Assembly: GCF_024707485.1 (NCBI RefSeq)
Contig: NZ_CP102602.1
Span: forward strand, 2,006,865-2,070,864
Reading direction: 5' to 3'
DNA: 64,000 bases
Source of the DNA: Thermococcus thermotolerans
Lineage (GTDB): Archaea > Methanobacteriota_B > Thermococci > Thermococcales > Thermococcaceae
Shown here piece after piece: positions 16,151-24,783 of this stretch. The translations under genes were made by a program, and so were the position numbers. Each line of letters starts with the position of its first letter. Position 1 is the first letter of the stretch. Below the pieces are notes generated by a model. The model had not been told where the DNA came from. It saw only the letters and a program-made list of their open reading frames with translations, and made no database searches.

Positions 16151-16472
16151 AATTCCCAAGCTTTTTGATGGTTCCGTTAACGAGCTTACGCGGCCGTCAA
16201 GGCCCAAGAAAGACCGGAAGGCCAAGTCAAAGGACATGAAAAGGGAGAAGAAGCAGAAGACCCTTTACATCAGTCTCGACATGAACAGAAAGCTCATCGA
16301 GCTCTACGGCGAGGAGGGCAGGAGGCAGAGCGTCATAGTCGAGGACGCGGTCAACCTCTACTACTACCTGAAGCTTGCCCTAGGGGAAATGAAGTTCGAT
16401 GAGCTGATGAGTGCGGTGAAAAGAGAGGATCCGGAGTTCCTGAGGGAGTACATGGGTAGATTCAAACTCTGA
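16137..16472 (+). CDS. RHH-domain ParA partner, SegB-like (hypothetical)
   Basis: 111-residue protein with a very basic N-terminal half (RPSRPKKDRKAKSKDMKREK) and a C-terminal ribbon-helix-helix: strand KTLYISLD, helix MNRKLIELYGE, helix RQSVIVEDAVNLYYYL, then an acidic/helical tail. This order, a disordered basic arm followed by RHH, is that of SegB, the site-specific partner of SegA in Sulfolobus; the basic arm would stimulate the ParA ATPase. TTG 16137 is used because GGTGG (16126-16130) is 6 nt before it. It overlaps parA by 14 nt. Name not assigned; role inferred from fold and position. Confidence 0.75.
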   Translation: MSKDKIPKLFDGSVNELTRPSRPKKDRKAKSKDMKREKKQKTLYISLDMNRKLIELYGEEGRRQSVIVEDAVNLYYYLKLALGEMKFDELMSAVKREDPEFLREYMGRFKL

Positions 16473-16495
16473 CGTTAATCCAGACCACTCAATTC

Positions 16496-16513
16496 AGGGC
16501 TAGAATCAGCCCT
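16496..16513. terminator. Hairpin between convergent parA-partner and ribL genes
   Basis: AGGGCT-N6-AGCCCT forms a short perfect stem in the 93-bp gap between the plus-strand segregation operon and minus-strand ribL. A near copy of the inner sequence (GGGCTAAAATCAG) recurs at 16557-16569. Placement suggests a terminator or boundary element; there is no clean T-run, so this is tentative. Confidence 0.35.
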
Positions 16514-16565
16514 CTAAAATCACGCCCCGGCTCCCTCTTAATCCAAGTGGAATAAGGGGCTAAAA

Positions 16566-17024
16566 TCAGTCGCAGAACGTTTCTATTATCCTCTGGATTA
16601 TTTTGCTGGTCTTTGCCCTGTCCCTCTTGTAGAGGTAGGGTATCCTTATGACCTCCGCGTTTATTCCGTGCTTCTTCAGTTCATCCTTAAGGCGCTCGCA
16701 GCTGAATCTCTGGTCGGGCCCCACTGCGACTATATCCGGGTTTATCCGCTTCACAAGCTCATAATCTATTCCTCCGGGGGAACCTATGTAAACCTCGTCC
16801 ACGACCTTTAGTGCCCTGAGGAGTTCTGCCCTGTCTTCGGCACTGTTCACGGGCTCCCTGCGTTTTTGTCTCCTAACGGTCTCGTCGTGGGCGACTATCA
16901 CTATCAGCTCATCTCCCAGAGCCTTGGCCTGGCTGAGAAAATGGATATGGCCGACGTGCAGGATGTCGAAAACCCCACCGACGAGGACGCGGATTTTTCT
17001 TTTTCCCCCGCCTTTTTCCTCCAT
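16566..17024 (-). CDS. ribL: FAD synthase (archaeal RibL-type cytidylyltransferase)
   Basis: 152-residue nucleotidyltransferase of the glycerol-3-phosphate cytidylyltransferase family: [15 protein letters not shown] holds the HxGH active site (LHVGH), and the KMSKS-like end is RAKTSKII. In archaea this protein, RibL, transfers AMP to FMN to make FAD. The middle segment [32 protein letters not shown] is typical. The ATG at 17024 starts 1 nt after the stop of the PUA gene, and GGTGG inside that gene is its ribosome site, so ribL is the last gene of the DUF4443-pyrF-PUA-ribL operon. Confidence 0.88.
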   Translation of the reverse strand: MEEKGGGKRKIRVLVGGVFDILHVGHIHFLSQAKALGDELIVIVAHDETVRRQKRREPVNSAEDRAELLRALKVVDEVYIGSPGGIDYELVKRINPDIVAVGPDQRFSCERLKDELKKHGINAEVIRIPYLYKRDRAKTSKIIQRIIETFCD

Positions 17025-17025
17025 C

Positions 17026-17544
17026 TCAGCCCACCGTCAGCTCCCAGATCCTGTCCTTGGCGTGGTGGATGTTCTTCACTGCCTTTCCCTTGGGCTTCTC
17101 CTTCATGGCCTTACCGCTCATCAGGGCGATGCCTATGGCCAAAGGCCTTCCGTAGTCCTCCTCCACCACAAAGACGAAGTCGCCCTCCCTGATGTTCTCA
17201 TCGGCATCGGTTATCCCTGCCGCCATGACGTCGGCACCCTTTATTATGAACGGCACCGCACCGGCGTCGACCACTACCCTTCTCGGCCACTTCCGCAGGT
17301 CCTCCTCGTTGGAGAGCTCGTAGAGGGCTATGACCAGCGGGAATATGAGGTCTTTCCTCCTGATGAAGAACGGCTTGCCGTTAACGAGGAGTATCTCAGT
17401 CGTCTTGTCGAACTCTGCAACCTCGACCCTGTCCTTCTTGTTGAGCATCTTCTTTGCTATCTCCTCACCGAATACTGCCCCCATCTCGCGGATTATCTCC
17501 TTGACCTCCTTCTTGCTGAGAGGGTGCTTGACCTTCAGCTCCAT
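17026..17544 (-). CDS. PUA domain RNA-binding protein
   Basis: 172-residue protein with an N-terminal alpha/beta domain (residues 1-75, DUF1947-type) and a C-terminal PUA domain (about 80-160), shown by [24 protein letters not shown] and [27 protein letters not shown] domains bind structured tRNA or rRNA; related archaeal proteins resemble MCT-1/Tma20 and could act in translation initiation or recycling (family knowledge). GGAGGTG lies 6 nt before ATG 17544. It is part of the pyrF operon with a 3-bp spacer to pyrF. Exact target unknown. Confidence 0.85.
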   Translation of the reverse strand: MELKVKHPLSKKEVKEIIREMGAVFGEEIAKKMLNKKDRVEVAEFDKTTEILLVNGKPFFIRRKDLIFPLVIALYELSNEEDLRKWPRRVVVDAGAVPFIIKGADVMAAGITDADENIREGDFVFVVEEDYGRPLAIGIALMSGKAMKEKPKGKAVKNIHHAKDRIWELTVG

Positions 17545-17547
17545 GGT

Positions 17548-18180
17548 TCACACCTCCAGGGTTTCCTCATAGAGAATCCGTGCGCTTTCCCGAGGGTTCT
17601 CTCCTGCGTATATCGACCGGCCCACTATGATGTAGTCGGCACCGGCCTTTAAAACCTCTCTAGCCTTACCCCCCTGGGCTCCAACACCTGGGGTGAGAAT
17701 TTTGATTCCAGGCTTCAGCTTAGAGCGTATGTACGAAACGCGCTCCGGCCTCGTAGCCGGTGCTATGACGCCAAAGGGCTCAAGCTCGTTGGCCAGCTCG
17801 ATTAGTTTGTCCGTCGCCGGCTGGATGAACTCCCTCGCGCCGGGATGACTCATCTCGACGACGATTATGGTCTCCCCAAGCTCCATAACGGCCTCAACGC
17901 TGTCCTTCCCGGGGAAGCCATGGACAATGATGTAGTCCGCCCCGGCCTCGAAGACTTTACTCGCTATCAGCCTGTTGGTGTTCGGTATGTCCGCCAGCTT
18001 GAGGTCCGCTATTACCGGAAGTCCCGTAACCTGCTTCAGCTCCGTGATGATTTCCAGGCCGGAGCCTATTATCAGCGGCCAGTTCACCTTAATTGCCCAG
18101 AGATAGTCCGCCGTGCACTCTGCTATCTCAAGTGCCCTCTCCCGGTCGTATACGTCAAGGGCGAGAATAAGCTTTTTCAT
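17548..18180 (-). CDS. pyrF: Orotidine 5'-phosphate decarboxylase
   Basis: 210-residue TIM-barrel enzyme that decarboxylates OMP to UMP, the last step of de novo pyrimidine synthesis. Motifs: LALDVYDRERA at strand 1, IKVNWPLIIGSG, the catalytic Lys/Asp tetrad in VIADLKLADIPNTN, and phosphate-binding loops PGVGAQGG and DYIIVGRSIY. The tetrad reads D-x-K-x2-D, as in active enzymes. GAGGTGAAGGT precedes ATG 18180. The stop of the DUF4443 gene is 4 nt upstream, so pyrF is translated from a shared operon transcript. Confidence 0.97.
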   Translation of the reverse strand: MKKLILALDVYDRERALEIAECTADYLWAIKVNWPLIIGSGLEIITELKQVTGLPVIADLKLADIPNTNRLIASKVFEAGADYIIVHGFPGKDSVEAVMELGETIIVVEMSHPGAREFIQPATDKLIELANELEPFGVIAPATRPERVSYIRSKLKPGIKILTPGVGAQGGKAREVLKAGADYIIVGRSIYAGENPRESARILYEETLEV

Positions 18181-18184
18181 ACCT

Positions 18185-18787
18185 TCACCTCACGAGGGAC
18201 TTTATCTCCTCAGACAGTCCGTCGCCCTTGAGGGTCAGTGCAACGTGGTAGGCGCTCTTCATGGCGTCGGCCTCTTTCTCCGCCCAGGTTACCACGACGA
18301 GGTCTCCATCGTTCAGCCTGAAGGCCTCCCCCAGTCTTTCGGCCAGAGCGGGCATGGTTTCACTCAACGGCCTCTCATCCTCCGGAAAAACGGGCTCGCC
18401 GTCTCTCACGACGAGGATCATGGCCCCCTTGGCAAAGAACCTTATGGCCTCGTCGCGGAGCTCGATGCTCTTGAACTCCGGCGGATTTCTGACCACCAGC
18501 CCGTATGCAGGGTAGCCTTCGACCTCTCCAACCCTCTGAACCTCCGAAAAGTTCTCCGATAGTCTCTCAAGGAGCTTTATTCCCTCCCTGTTGAGTGAAT
18601 GCCCCCGCTGGGTTGAGCTTATAACGCCCAGCAGTGAAAGCTTCTTCAAAAGCGTCCTGACGCTTCCCTCTCCAAGGTCAAGAACTTCTGATATCGCCTT
18701 TCTCCCCGTCGGATTCTGGAGCATGAAAAGAACCGCAACGGCATCCTCAAGCGTGAACTCAGGATAGGCTCCTCTCTTCCAGCTCAT
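18185..18787 (-). CDS. DUF4443 protein with N-terminal winged helix
   Basis: 200-residue protein. Residues 1-75 form a winged helix-turn-helix (FTLEDAVAVLFMLQNPTGRKAISEVLDLGEGSVRTLLKKLSLLG read in parts; recognition helix EGSVRTLLKKLSLLGVI); residues 80-195 are the DUF4443 domain, which looks like a small-molecule-binding alpha/beta fold (AYGLVVRNPPEF, GAMILVVRDG, DLVVVTWAE). It is probably a regulator, possibly of the pyrimidine/flavin operon it heads, by position. GGAGGG lies 6 nt before ATG 18787. No ligand known. Confidence 0.82.
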   Translation of the reverse strand: MSWKRGAYPEFTLEDAVAVLFMLQNPTGRKAISEVLDLGEGSVRTLLKKLSLLGVISSTQRGHSLNREGIKLLERLSENFSEVQRVGEVEGYPAYGLVVRNPPEFKSIELRDEAIRFFAKGAMILVVRDGEPVFPEDERPLSETMPALAERLGEAFRLNDGDLVVVTWAEKEADAMKSAYHVALTLKGDGLSEEIKSLVR

Positions 18788-18838
18788 CGGCTTCCCTCCG
18801 AGAAAAATAGGGCAAGGAGATTAAAAAGTTTTAGAGAA

Positions 18839-19987
18839 TCAGAGCCATCTCGGCTTCAGACCAGCCCAGGCCCTCATCTTCTCGTGGGCGATGATGCGCG
18901 GTATGTTGCCCATCTCCTTCGGACCCGGGTTCTTCATGTAGAAGGCGTTGACCTCGTAGACCGTTCCGAAGGCCTTCTTCTCAATGGCTATCTTTCCAAG
19001 TCTCACAAGGTCGACGAGGAGTCCCGCCAAGGCAGGGCTGTCGTTTATCCTGCCGGTGATGACGAGCTCATCCCTGGCACCGTTGAAGCTGACGTACTCG
19101 ATGTGCATCGCTATGAACTTCTTGTCGCCGAGGGGTTCGAGGAAGCCCGTGGGCTTGATGTAGTGCGGTGCATCGTAGCCGAGGAGCTCCTTGACGACGG
19201 AGCTCTTGGTGAACTCCTTGCTCTTGTTCCTCTCCTTGTCGGTTAGGGCAAGGAAGTCGTTGTTTCCGCCGATGTTGAACTGGGCTATGTCGAGCACATA
19301 CCTGTTCCTCTGGGCGAGGTGGCTGAGCACATCGGCGGTGAGCGGAGTTGCACCGGTGGCACCGTCGTCACCGAAGACCACCATGTTGCTCTCCTTGGCG
19401 AGCTCGACGAAGGCCGGGTCGTTGGCTATCAGCGTTGGAATCGCGTTGACGAAGGCAGCGCCTCCGACCTCCCTGGCGTACTGGGCTATGGCATAGGCGT
19501 AGACCTGGGTCGCCGTGAGCCTCTCCCTGTTGTCCTCGGCGATGGCCTTCTCAAGCTCCTCCCTGCTTCCAAAGGGGACAAAAGCTTCAGTGGTGCAGAC
19601 GTTGATGAAGACCTCAGCCTTGAGTTCTTTCCACTCGTTAACGAGGTGTTCGACCGCTTCTCTGAGCGTCATGTCGTCCTCAAGGCCGGTGGCCTCGATA
19701 GGAAGGTTCCTTAGGCTCCTCAGGTGAATTCCTTTCCTTATGGTGAGTCCCTTGAGGCTCTCCGGTGCCTCTGGGTCGTAGCTCTTGACGACCTCATAGA
19801 GGTCCTTTCCAACCTTGCTTTTATCAACGTCGTAGGAACCGACTATCTGGATGTCCCTGATTTTAATCGGAAGCTCATCGGCGAGGGGAACGCCGTACGG
19901 CTCCATCTTTCCGGCCTTTATTTTTTCCAGACCGCTCGCGAAGATGCTTGCAACGTATCCCTGTCCGAGTATGACAACCCTGACCAT
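18839..19987 (-). CDS. ino1: Myo-inositol-1-phosphate synthase
   Basis: 382-residue NAD-dependent enzyme converting glucose 6-phosphate to L-myo-inositol 1-phosphate, first step to the heat solute di-myo-inositol phosphate (DIP) and to inositol lipids. Motifs: Rossmann loop GQGYVASIFASG, NVCTTEAFVP, and the signature FGDDGATGATPLTADVLSHLAQRNR and NIGGNNDFL, with catalytic lysines near KSKEFTKSSVV. ATG 19987 has GGAGGTG 6 nt upstream; ATG 19996 would sit too close to it. The gene faces away from a sugar ABC transporter whose far side holds the next DIP enzyme. MIPS is a reported Phr-regulon gene in Thermococcales, and a phr gene lies at 40409. Confidence 0.95.
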   Translation of the reverse strand: MVRVVILGQGYVASIFASGLEKIKAGKMEPYGVPLADELPIKIRDIQIVGSYDVDKSKVGKDLYEVVKSYDPEAPESLKGLTIRKGIHLRSLRNLPIEATGLEDDMTLREAVEHLVNEWKELKAEVFINVCTTEAFVPFGSREELEKAIAEDNRERLTATQVYAYAIAQYAREVGGAAFVNAIPTLIANDPAFVELAKESNMVVFGDDGATGATPLTADVLSHLAQRNRYVLDIAQFNIGGNNDFLALTDKERNKSKEFTKSSVVKELLGYDAPHYIKPTGFLEPLGDKKFIAMHIEYVSFNGARDELVITGRINDSPALAGLLVDLVRLGKIAIEKKAFGTVYEVNAFYMKNPGPKEMGNIPRIIAHEKMRAWAGLKPRWL

Positions 19988-20125
19988 TTCATCCACCTCC
20001 TTTGTTGTCCTAAGATATTTTACAGTAGTTAAATAGTTTTTGGTGGGAAAACGGTTTCATGGATCTTTGAACATCTCATTATCCCTCCGTTTCTCGATTG
20101 CAGGCCATAGAGCCCCCTCCAAAAA

Positions 20126-20233
20126 TTTTATAAATAACAAAACTTGAATAAAAGGTGAAATCAGCTCGCTTTCTAAAATAAGCCCTCCGGGCCTTTTTGG
20201 GCTCGCTTTTGAAAACTTCGGAGGGTGGTAGCC
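20126..20233 (+). promoter_or_regulatory. Promoter and long structured leader of the 20234 ABC operon
   Basis: A TATA box TTTTATAAATA (20126-20136) predicts a start near 20160 and so a leader of about 70 nt, long for this genome. The leader has direct repeats GCTCGCTTT at 20164-20172 and 20201-20209 and two mutually exclusive stems: GCCC/GGGC (20182-20185 with 20189-20192) and AGCCC/GGGCT (20181-20185 with 20199-20203). GGAGGG (20220-20225) precedes the ATG. Regulatory use is inferred. Confidence 0.5.
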
Positions 20234-21868
20234 ATGAGGGCCGCGGCACTATGGCTGATTGCACTGGTAATTTTCGGAGTAATTGCCAGCGGCTGCATCG
20301 GTGGCGAGGAAGCGAAGACTTCTCAGGCTGATGTTCAGCTTACTGGAGACATTACAAAGGATCTTGTGGAGATAGGAAAGGTTCTGGAGCAGAACGGGGT
20401 TAATGAGGTCAAGTTTTCGGCCTGGGGTTCCGGCGACCCGAACAGTGTCATGAGGGTTTACGGAATAGTTGAAGCCGCGAGGAGAATAAACAAAATCTGG
20501 GCCGACAACGGGATCAACGTCAAGATCGTCATAACCGAGACCCACTACGTTGCCTCCTTCCAGGATGCCTACAAGGAGTACCTCAGCAAGCAGCCCCTCG
20601 GGCAGGCCGGAGACTTCTTCGTGAACAGCTATGCTTTCCTACCGACACTGGCTGACGAGGGCTACATACTCGACATAACTGACTATGCCAAGGCCTATCA
20701 GAGCGTTATCGACGACTTCTACCCGTCCATGATTGAGGCCTCAAAGTACGACGGAAAGCTCTACGGCCTGCCTCAGGACACCGAGGCGAGGCCGCTCTAC
20801 ATAAGGAAGGACGTGGCCCAGAAGATAGGGTTCGACCTCAACGGCCTCGATGAGAAGGTTAAGAAGGGCGAGTTCACCTGGAGCGACGTCTACTACTGGG
20901 CCAAGAAGGCCAAGGACGAAGGCGCCGCCGAGTGGGGCCTCATCCACAGGAAGGGTTCGGCTCATCCAGACCTGATACAGTTCATCTTCGCCTTCGGCGG
21001 AAAGCTCTACGATCCGAACACCGGAAAGCTCGTCGTCGACGTTCCGGCGGTTTACAAGTGGCTCTACGTTGAGTGGAAGTTCGCCCGCGGTGGCCTGCTC
21101 CCGGAGGACATAATGAGCTGGGACTGGGCCAAGCAGATACACCCGGCCATAGTCGAGGGCAGGGCGCTCTTCGACATAGGCGGAACCTGGTATTGGACGG
21201 AGTGGCAGACCAAGCAGTACTACGCCAAGGGCGGAACACCGAGGGGCCTGAAGCCTGAAGAGGTGAGGGACTGGTTCTACTATACCCTCTTCCCCGCTGG
21301 AGAGAAGGGGGACAAGCCGGTAACCCTCAGCCAGCCCTTCGTCTGGATGATAAACTCCAAGGCGGGCCAGCTGAACCCGAAGTACGACGAGCTCAAAGAC
21401 GTTTACCACAAGCTCGCCTTCCTGATGCTCATCAAGGCCAGCGACCCGGACATAAACGCCATACACAGCGTCATCTCCGCCCACCTGCCGGTGAGAAAGG
21501 AAGCTGCAAAGCTCATCAAGGACGAGAAGTGGCTCAACGACCTCAAGGCCCTCAACCTCGACCTGAGCGACGATGTGAAGAACAACATCAGGGACATAGT
21601 CCAGGCGACCGTCAACCCGATAAACGCCCAGTTCCTGGCGAACGTCAGCTACATGCTCGAATACACCCACCTCGCTCCGGCACACCCGAAGTATCCGGCT
21701 TTGGCCGACATCTTCAAGGAGGCTGTCGACAAGGTTCTGAGGGGCGAGATGACCCCGGAGGAGGCCGTCAACTACATCATCCAGAAGGTCAACGCCGACC
21801 CGGAGCTCAAGGAAAACGTCGAGATACAGGGTGAGATACCCAAGGACTGGAAGTTCCCGCAGGGATGA
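20234..21868 (+). CDS. CUT1 sugar ABC transporter substrate-binding lipoprotein
   Basis: 544-residue extracellular solute-binding protein (family 1, MalE-like cluster), larger than the usual 420-450. The signal peptide WLIALVIFGVIASGC ends in lipobox ASGC (Cys about residue 20), so it is a lipid-anchored surface receptor. The mature part has FSAWGSGDPNSVMRVYGIVE near its start and a two-lobe SBP pattern; the tail contains EAVDKVLRGEMTPEEAVNYI, typical of CUT1 receptors. ATG 20234 follows GGAGGG; GTG 20225 is too close. It heads SBP-permease-permease-ATPase. The ligand is not predictable from sequence; the position between the two DIP synthesis genes is notable. Confidence 0.9.
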   Translation: MRAAALWLIALVIFGVIASGCIGGEEAKTSQADVQLTGDITKDLVEIGKVLEQNGVNEVKFSAWGSGDPNSVMRVYGIVEAARRINKIWADNGINVKIVITETHYVASFQDAYKEYLSKQPLGQAGDFFVNSYAFLPTLADEGYILDITDYAKAYQSVIDDFYPSMIEASKYDGKLYGLPQDTEARPLYIRKDVAQKIGFDLNGLDEKVKKGEFTWSDVYYWAKKAKDEGAAEWGLIHRKGSAHPDLIQFIFAFGGKLYDPNTGKLVVDVPAVYKWLYVEWKFARGGLLPEDIMSWDWAKQIHPAIVEGRALFDIGGTWYWTEWQTKQYYAKGGTPRGLKPEEVRDWFYYTLFPAGEKGDKPVTLSQPFVWMINSKAGQLNPKYDELKDVYHKLAFLMLIKASDPDINAIHSVISAHLPVRKEAAKLIKDEKWLNDLKALNLDLSDDVKNNIRDIVQATVNPINAQFLANVSYMLEYTHLAPAHPKYPALADIFKEAVDKVLRGEMTPEEAVNYIIQKVNADPELKENVEIQGEIPKDWKFPQG

Positions 21869-21877
21869 GGTGATGCC

Positions 21878-22816
21878 ATGACAAAGGGAAAGCTCAGGGA
21901 CCTTTCCTTCTTTCTTTCCCCAATGGTGCTGATGGTGTTCCTGTTCTATCTGGTGCCCCTAGTCATGACCATCTACATAAGCATGACCCGGATGAGGAAC
22001 TGGAACGTTGACAGGTACCTTACCGAGTTCGTCGGCCTCTACAACTATGAGAGGCTCTTCTACATGTTCCAGCACGACCCGACGTTTAAGGCCGTGATCC
22101 TGACGACCGTTGTATTCGTTGGGATAACGCTCATGATAAACGTCTTCGGCGGCCTTGCGCTGGCCCTTGCGACCTTCTTCATCAACGAGAGGCCGGCATC
22201 TTCATACAGGCTTCTGTGGCTCCTCCCCAGGATGTCGCCGATAGCGGTTTACAGCCTCGTCTGGTACTACTTCTTCCACGGGAGTGAAATAGGAACCCTG
22301 AACTCGATCCTCATGAGTCTCGGCCTCATCTCGGAGCCCATCCCCTGGGGCCAGGTAACACCCTGGGGGGCGTGGAGTGTGATAATCTTCGTCAACGGCC
22401 TGGTGGGTGTAAGTTTCGGAATGATAGTCTTCACCTCGGCCTTGAATCAGATACCAAAGGAACTCGTCATAGCCGCGAGGGTCGATGGCGCCTCCTCCTG
22501 GCAGATATCGAGGCGGATTCTGATTCCGATGATCAAATGGCACCTCCTCTACGTCCTGACGTGGCAGTTCCTCAGTCTTCTCACGACCTATCCGCACCTC
22601 TTCCTGCTCGTCCAGTGGGATCTCGTCAACAGGGACTACGGAACGACCTTGGCACTCTACGTCTTCAACACAGCCTTCGGCAGAGGAGAACAGGACCAGG
22701 GATTGGCCGCTGCAGCGGCTGTCATACTCTCCATAATCGGAATCCTCGGCGGCTTCGTGACGCTCAAGGTCCTCAAGTTTGAGAGGATGATGAAAAAGCC
22801 CAGGGGGGACTTCTGA
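21878..22816 (+). CDS. Sugar ABC transporter permease (MalF-like)
   Basis: 312-residue inner-membrane subunit with six helices and the EAA loop IPKELVIAARVDGASSWQIS (residues near 190-210), which docks on the ATPase. The N-terminus has a single helix (FFLSPMVLMVFLFYLVPLVMTIYI in part) followed by the conserved GLYNYERLF periplasmic segment of CUT1 F-type permeases. It lacks the long P2 loop of enteric MalF. GGTGATGCC precedes ATG 21878, 9 bp after the SBP stop; its stop overlaps the next start by one base. Confidence 0.9.
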   Translation: MTKGKLRDLSFFLSPMVLMVFLFYLVPLVMTIYISMTRMRNWNVDRYLTEFVGLYNYERLFYMFQHDPTFKAVILTTVVFVGITLMINVFGGLALALATFFINERPASSYRLLWLLPRMSPIAVYSLVWYYFFHGSEIGTLNSILMSLGLISEPIPWGQVTPWGAWSVIIFVNGLVGVSFGMIVFTSALNQIPKELVIAARVDGASSWQISRRILIPMIKWHLLYVLTWQFLSLLTTYPHLFLLVQWDLVNRDYGTTLALYVFNTAFGRGEQDQGLAAAAAVILSIIGILGGFVTLKVLKFERMMKKPRGDF

Positions 22817-23685
22817 TGAGGGACGTGGAGACGAGACCCAAGAGGTACGAGCGGCTCATAATCCTCGCCCTCCTCCTTGCGAGCCTCCCGCTCATCCTGG
22901 GCTTTTCCCTCCTTGTCCTTTCGAGCTTCAGCACGGAGATGGTCACCAATCTCGACCCCAACTCCTTCCGCCCGACGCTTGAGAACTGGATAAACCTCTT
23001 CCAGGGGAAGATAGCCACCACCGGTGGAATAAGGGTCAACATATGGCGCATAACCCTCAACACGCTCATAGTGGCCCTCGGTGTGGCCGGCGTCGTTACT
23101 GGGATAAGCGCCCTAGCCGGCTACTCCCTCTCAAGGATAGACTTCCGCGGAAGGAAGACCATGATGGTTCTCCTCCTCGTCCTCCACGCCTTCCCGGGCG
23201 TTGCCCTCATAGTGGGCGTTTACCTCCTCTACCGCCTCACGTTCCCCCAGAACTACGAGGTCGTCGGGCTCTACTCCTTCGCGTACGTCATACTCGCGAG
23301 GGCGGCGCTGGAGATACCCATGTCTATCTGGCTAATGAAGGGCTTCTTTGACACCATCCCCTGGGAGTTCGAGTGGTCCGGAATCATAGACGGCGCCTCC
23401 CGGATAACAGTCTGGAGGAAGATAATGCTACCCCTCATAAAGCCCGGAATCCTGGCTGTTGCCCTCTTCGCCTTCCTCGCCGGCTGGCAGGACATAATCT
23501 ACGTGAGAACCTTCCTCGTCTATCCAACCCTCGCGACCTTCATAGAGGCCAACATAGAGGCAGAATACTCCCACATGCCCCTCATAGCGGCCGCCGGAAC
23601 GTTCTACCTCCTTCCCACGGTAATATTCTTCATCACCGCCCAGCAGCTCCTCCTCCAGGGCTACTCGGGTGGAATAAAGGGCTGA
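22816..23685 (+). CDS. Sugar ABC transporter permease (MalG-like)
   Basis: 289-residue G-type permease with six helices. The EAA loop is TIPWEFEWSGIIDGASRITV, followed by PLIKPGILAVALFAFLAGWQD, the standard CUT1 C-terminal helices, and the end LQGYSGGIKG typical of MalG proteins. An extended periplasmic loop after TM1 (residues 35-75, TEMVTNLDPNSFRPTLENW) is present. It is coupled to the upstream permease (TGATG overlap). With 21878-22816 it forms the heterodimeric channel. Confidence 0.9.
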   Translation: MRDVETRPKRYERLIILALLLASLPLILGFSLLVLSSFSTEMVTNLDPNSFRPTLENWINLFQGKIATTGGIRVNIWRITLNTLIVALGVAGVVTGISALAGYSLSRIDFRGRKTMMVLLLVLHAFPGVALIVGVYLLYRLTFPQNYEVVGLYSFAYVILARAALEIPMSIWLMKGFFDTIPWEFEWSGIIDGASRITVWRKIMLPLIKPGILAVALFAFLAGWQDIIYVRTFLVYPTLATFIEANIEAEYSHMPLIAAAGTFYLLPTVIFFITAQQLLLQGYSGGIKG

Positions 23686-23695
23686 GGTGGTTGAA

Positions 23696-24781
23696 ATGGT
23701 TAAGGTCACCCTTAAGGATATCACGAAGAGGTTCGGCGACTTTGAGGCCCTCAAGCGGGTGAGCCTTGAGATAGCCGATAAGGAGTTCATGGCGCTCCTC
23801 GGACCGAGTGGAAGTGGCAAGTCAACGCTCCTATACACGATAGCCGGAATTTACCGGCCGACGAGCGGGAGAATATACTTCGACGGCAGGGACGTTACAG
23901 ATGTCCCTCCGAAGGACAGGAACGTCGGTCTGGTCTTTCAGAACTGGGCTCTTTATCCCCACATGAGGGTCTTCGACAACATAGCCTTTCCGCTTGAGCT
24001 GAGGAAGGCACCGAAGGAAGAGATAGCCAAAAAGGTCAGGGAAGTTGCCGAGATGCTCCGCATAGAGAACCTTCTCGACCGCTATCCCTGGCAGCTCTCG
24101 GGTGGCCAGCAGCAGAGGGTTGCCATAGCAAGGGCCCTGGTCAAAGAGCCGGACGTCCTCCTGCTCGATGAGCCGCTGAGCAACCTCGATGCCCTCCTAA
24201 GGCTTGAGGTAAGGGCCGAGCTCAAGAGACTCCAGAAGGAGCTCGGAATCACCGCCGTTTACGTCACCCACGACCAGGCCGAGGCCTTGGCAATGGCCGA
24301 CAGGATAGCCGTGATAAGGGAAGGGGTGATACTCCAGGTCGGAAGCCCGGACGACGTCTATTACAGGCCGAAGTACCGCTTCGTCGGCGGCTTCCTCGGA
24401 AGCCCGCCCATGAACTTTGTCGAGGCCGAGGTTAGGGGGTATTACCTAGACGTTTACGGAAGCAGGATTCCGGTTCCGGGTCAGTACCGGGAGCTGGTTG
24501 AAAGACTCGGTGTTACTGAGGTCATCCTCGGCTTCAGGCCGCACGACGCCGAGGTCGTGAAGGAAAAAACTGAAGGACTCGCCGGAACGGTCTATTCCTT
24601 CGAGCCCCTCGGCAGGGAGCAGATAGTCACCGTTTCGGTAAATGGGGCCTTTGTCAAGGTCTTTGCCCCGGAGGGGGAGCACTTCAGCTTCGGCGAACCT
24701 GTGACTGTGAAACTCCGGGAGGACAGGATAGTTCTCTTCGACAGGAAGACGGAGAAGGCCCTTGAGTTCCTTGAGGGCTGA
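23696..24781 (+). CDS. Sugar ABC transporter ATPase (MalK/UgpC-type)
   Basis: 361-residue ATPase with Walker [11 protein letters not shown]-loop [11 protein letters not shown], signature LSGGQQQR, Walker [15 protein letters not shown] and switch His VTHDQ, then the C-terminal OB-type regulatory domain (about residues 235-361) with [12 protein letters not shown]. The GSPPMNF motif at the domain border is usual for MalK. ATG 23696 is chosen since GAGGTGG lies 5 nt upstream; ATG is preceded by an in-frame GTG at 23687 that is the ribosome site. It ends 2 nt before the convergent IPCT/DIPPS gene. Confidence 0.93.
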   Translation: MVKVTLKDITKRFGDFEALKRVSLEIADKEFMALLGPSGSGKSTLLYTIAGIYRPTSGRIYFDGRDVTDVPPKDRNVGLVFQNWALYPHMRVFDNIAFPLELRKAPKEEIAKKVREVAEMLRIENLLDRYPWQLSGGQQQRVAIARALVKEPDVLLLDEPLSNLDALLRLEVRAELKRLQKELGITAVYVTHDQAEALAMADRIAVIREGVILQVGSPDDVYYRPKYRFVGGFLGSPPMNFVEAEVRGYYLDVYGSRIPVPGQYRELVERLGVTEVILGFRPHDAEVVKEKTEGLAGTVYSFEPLGREQIVTVSVNGAFVKVFAPEGEHFSFGEPVTVKLREDRIVLFDRKTEKALEFLEG

Positions 24782-24783
24782 AC

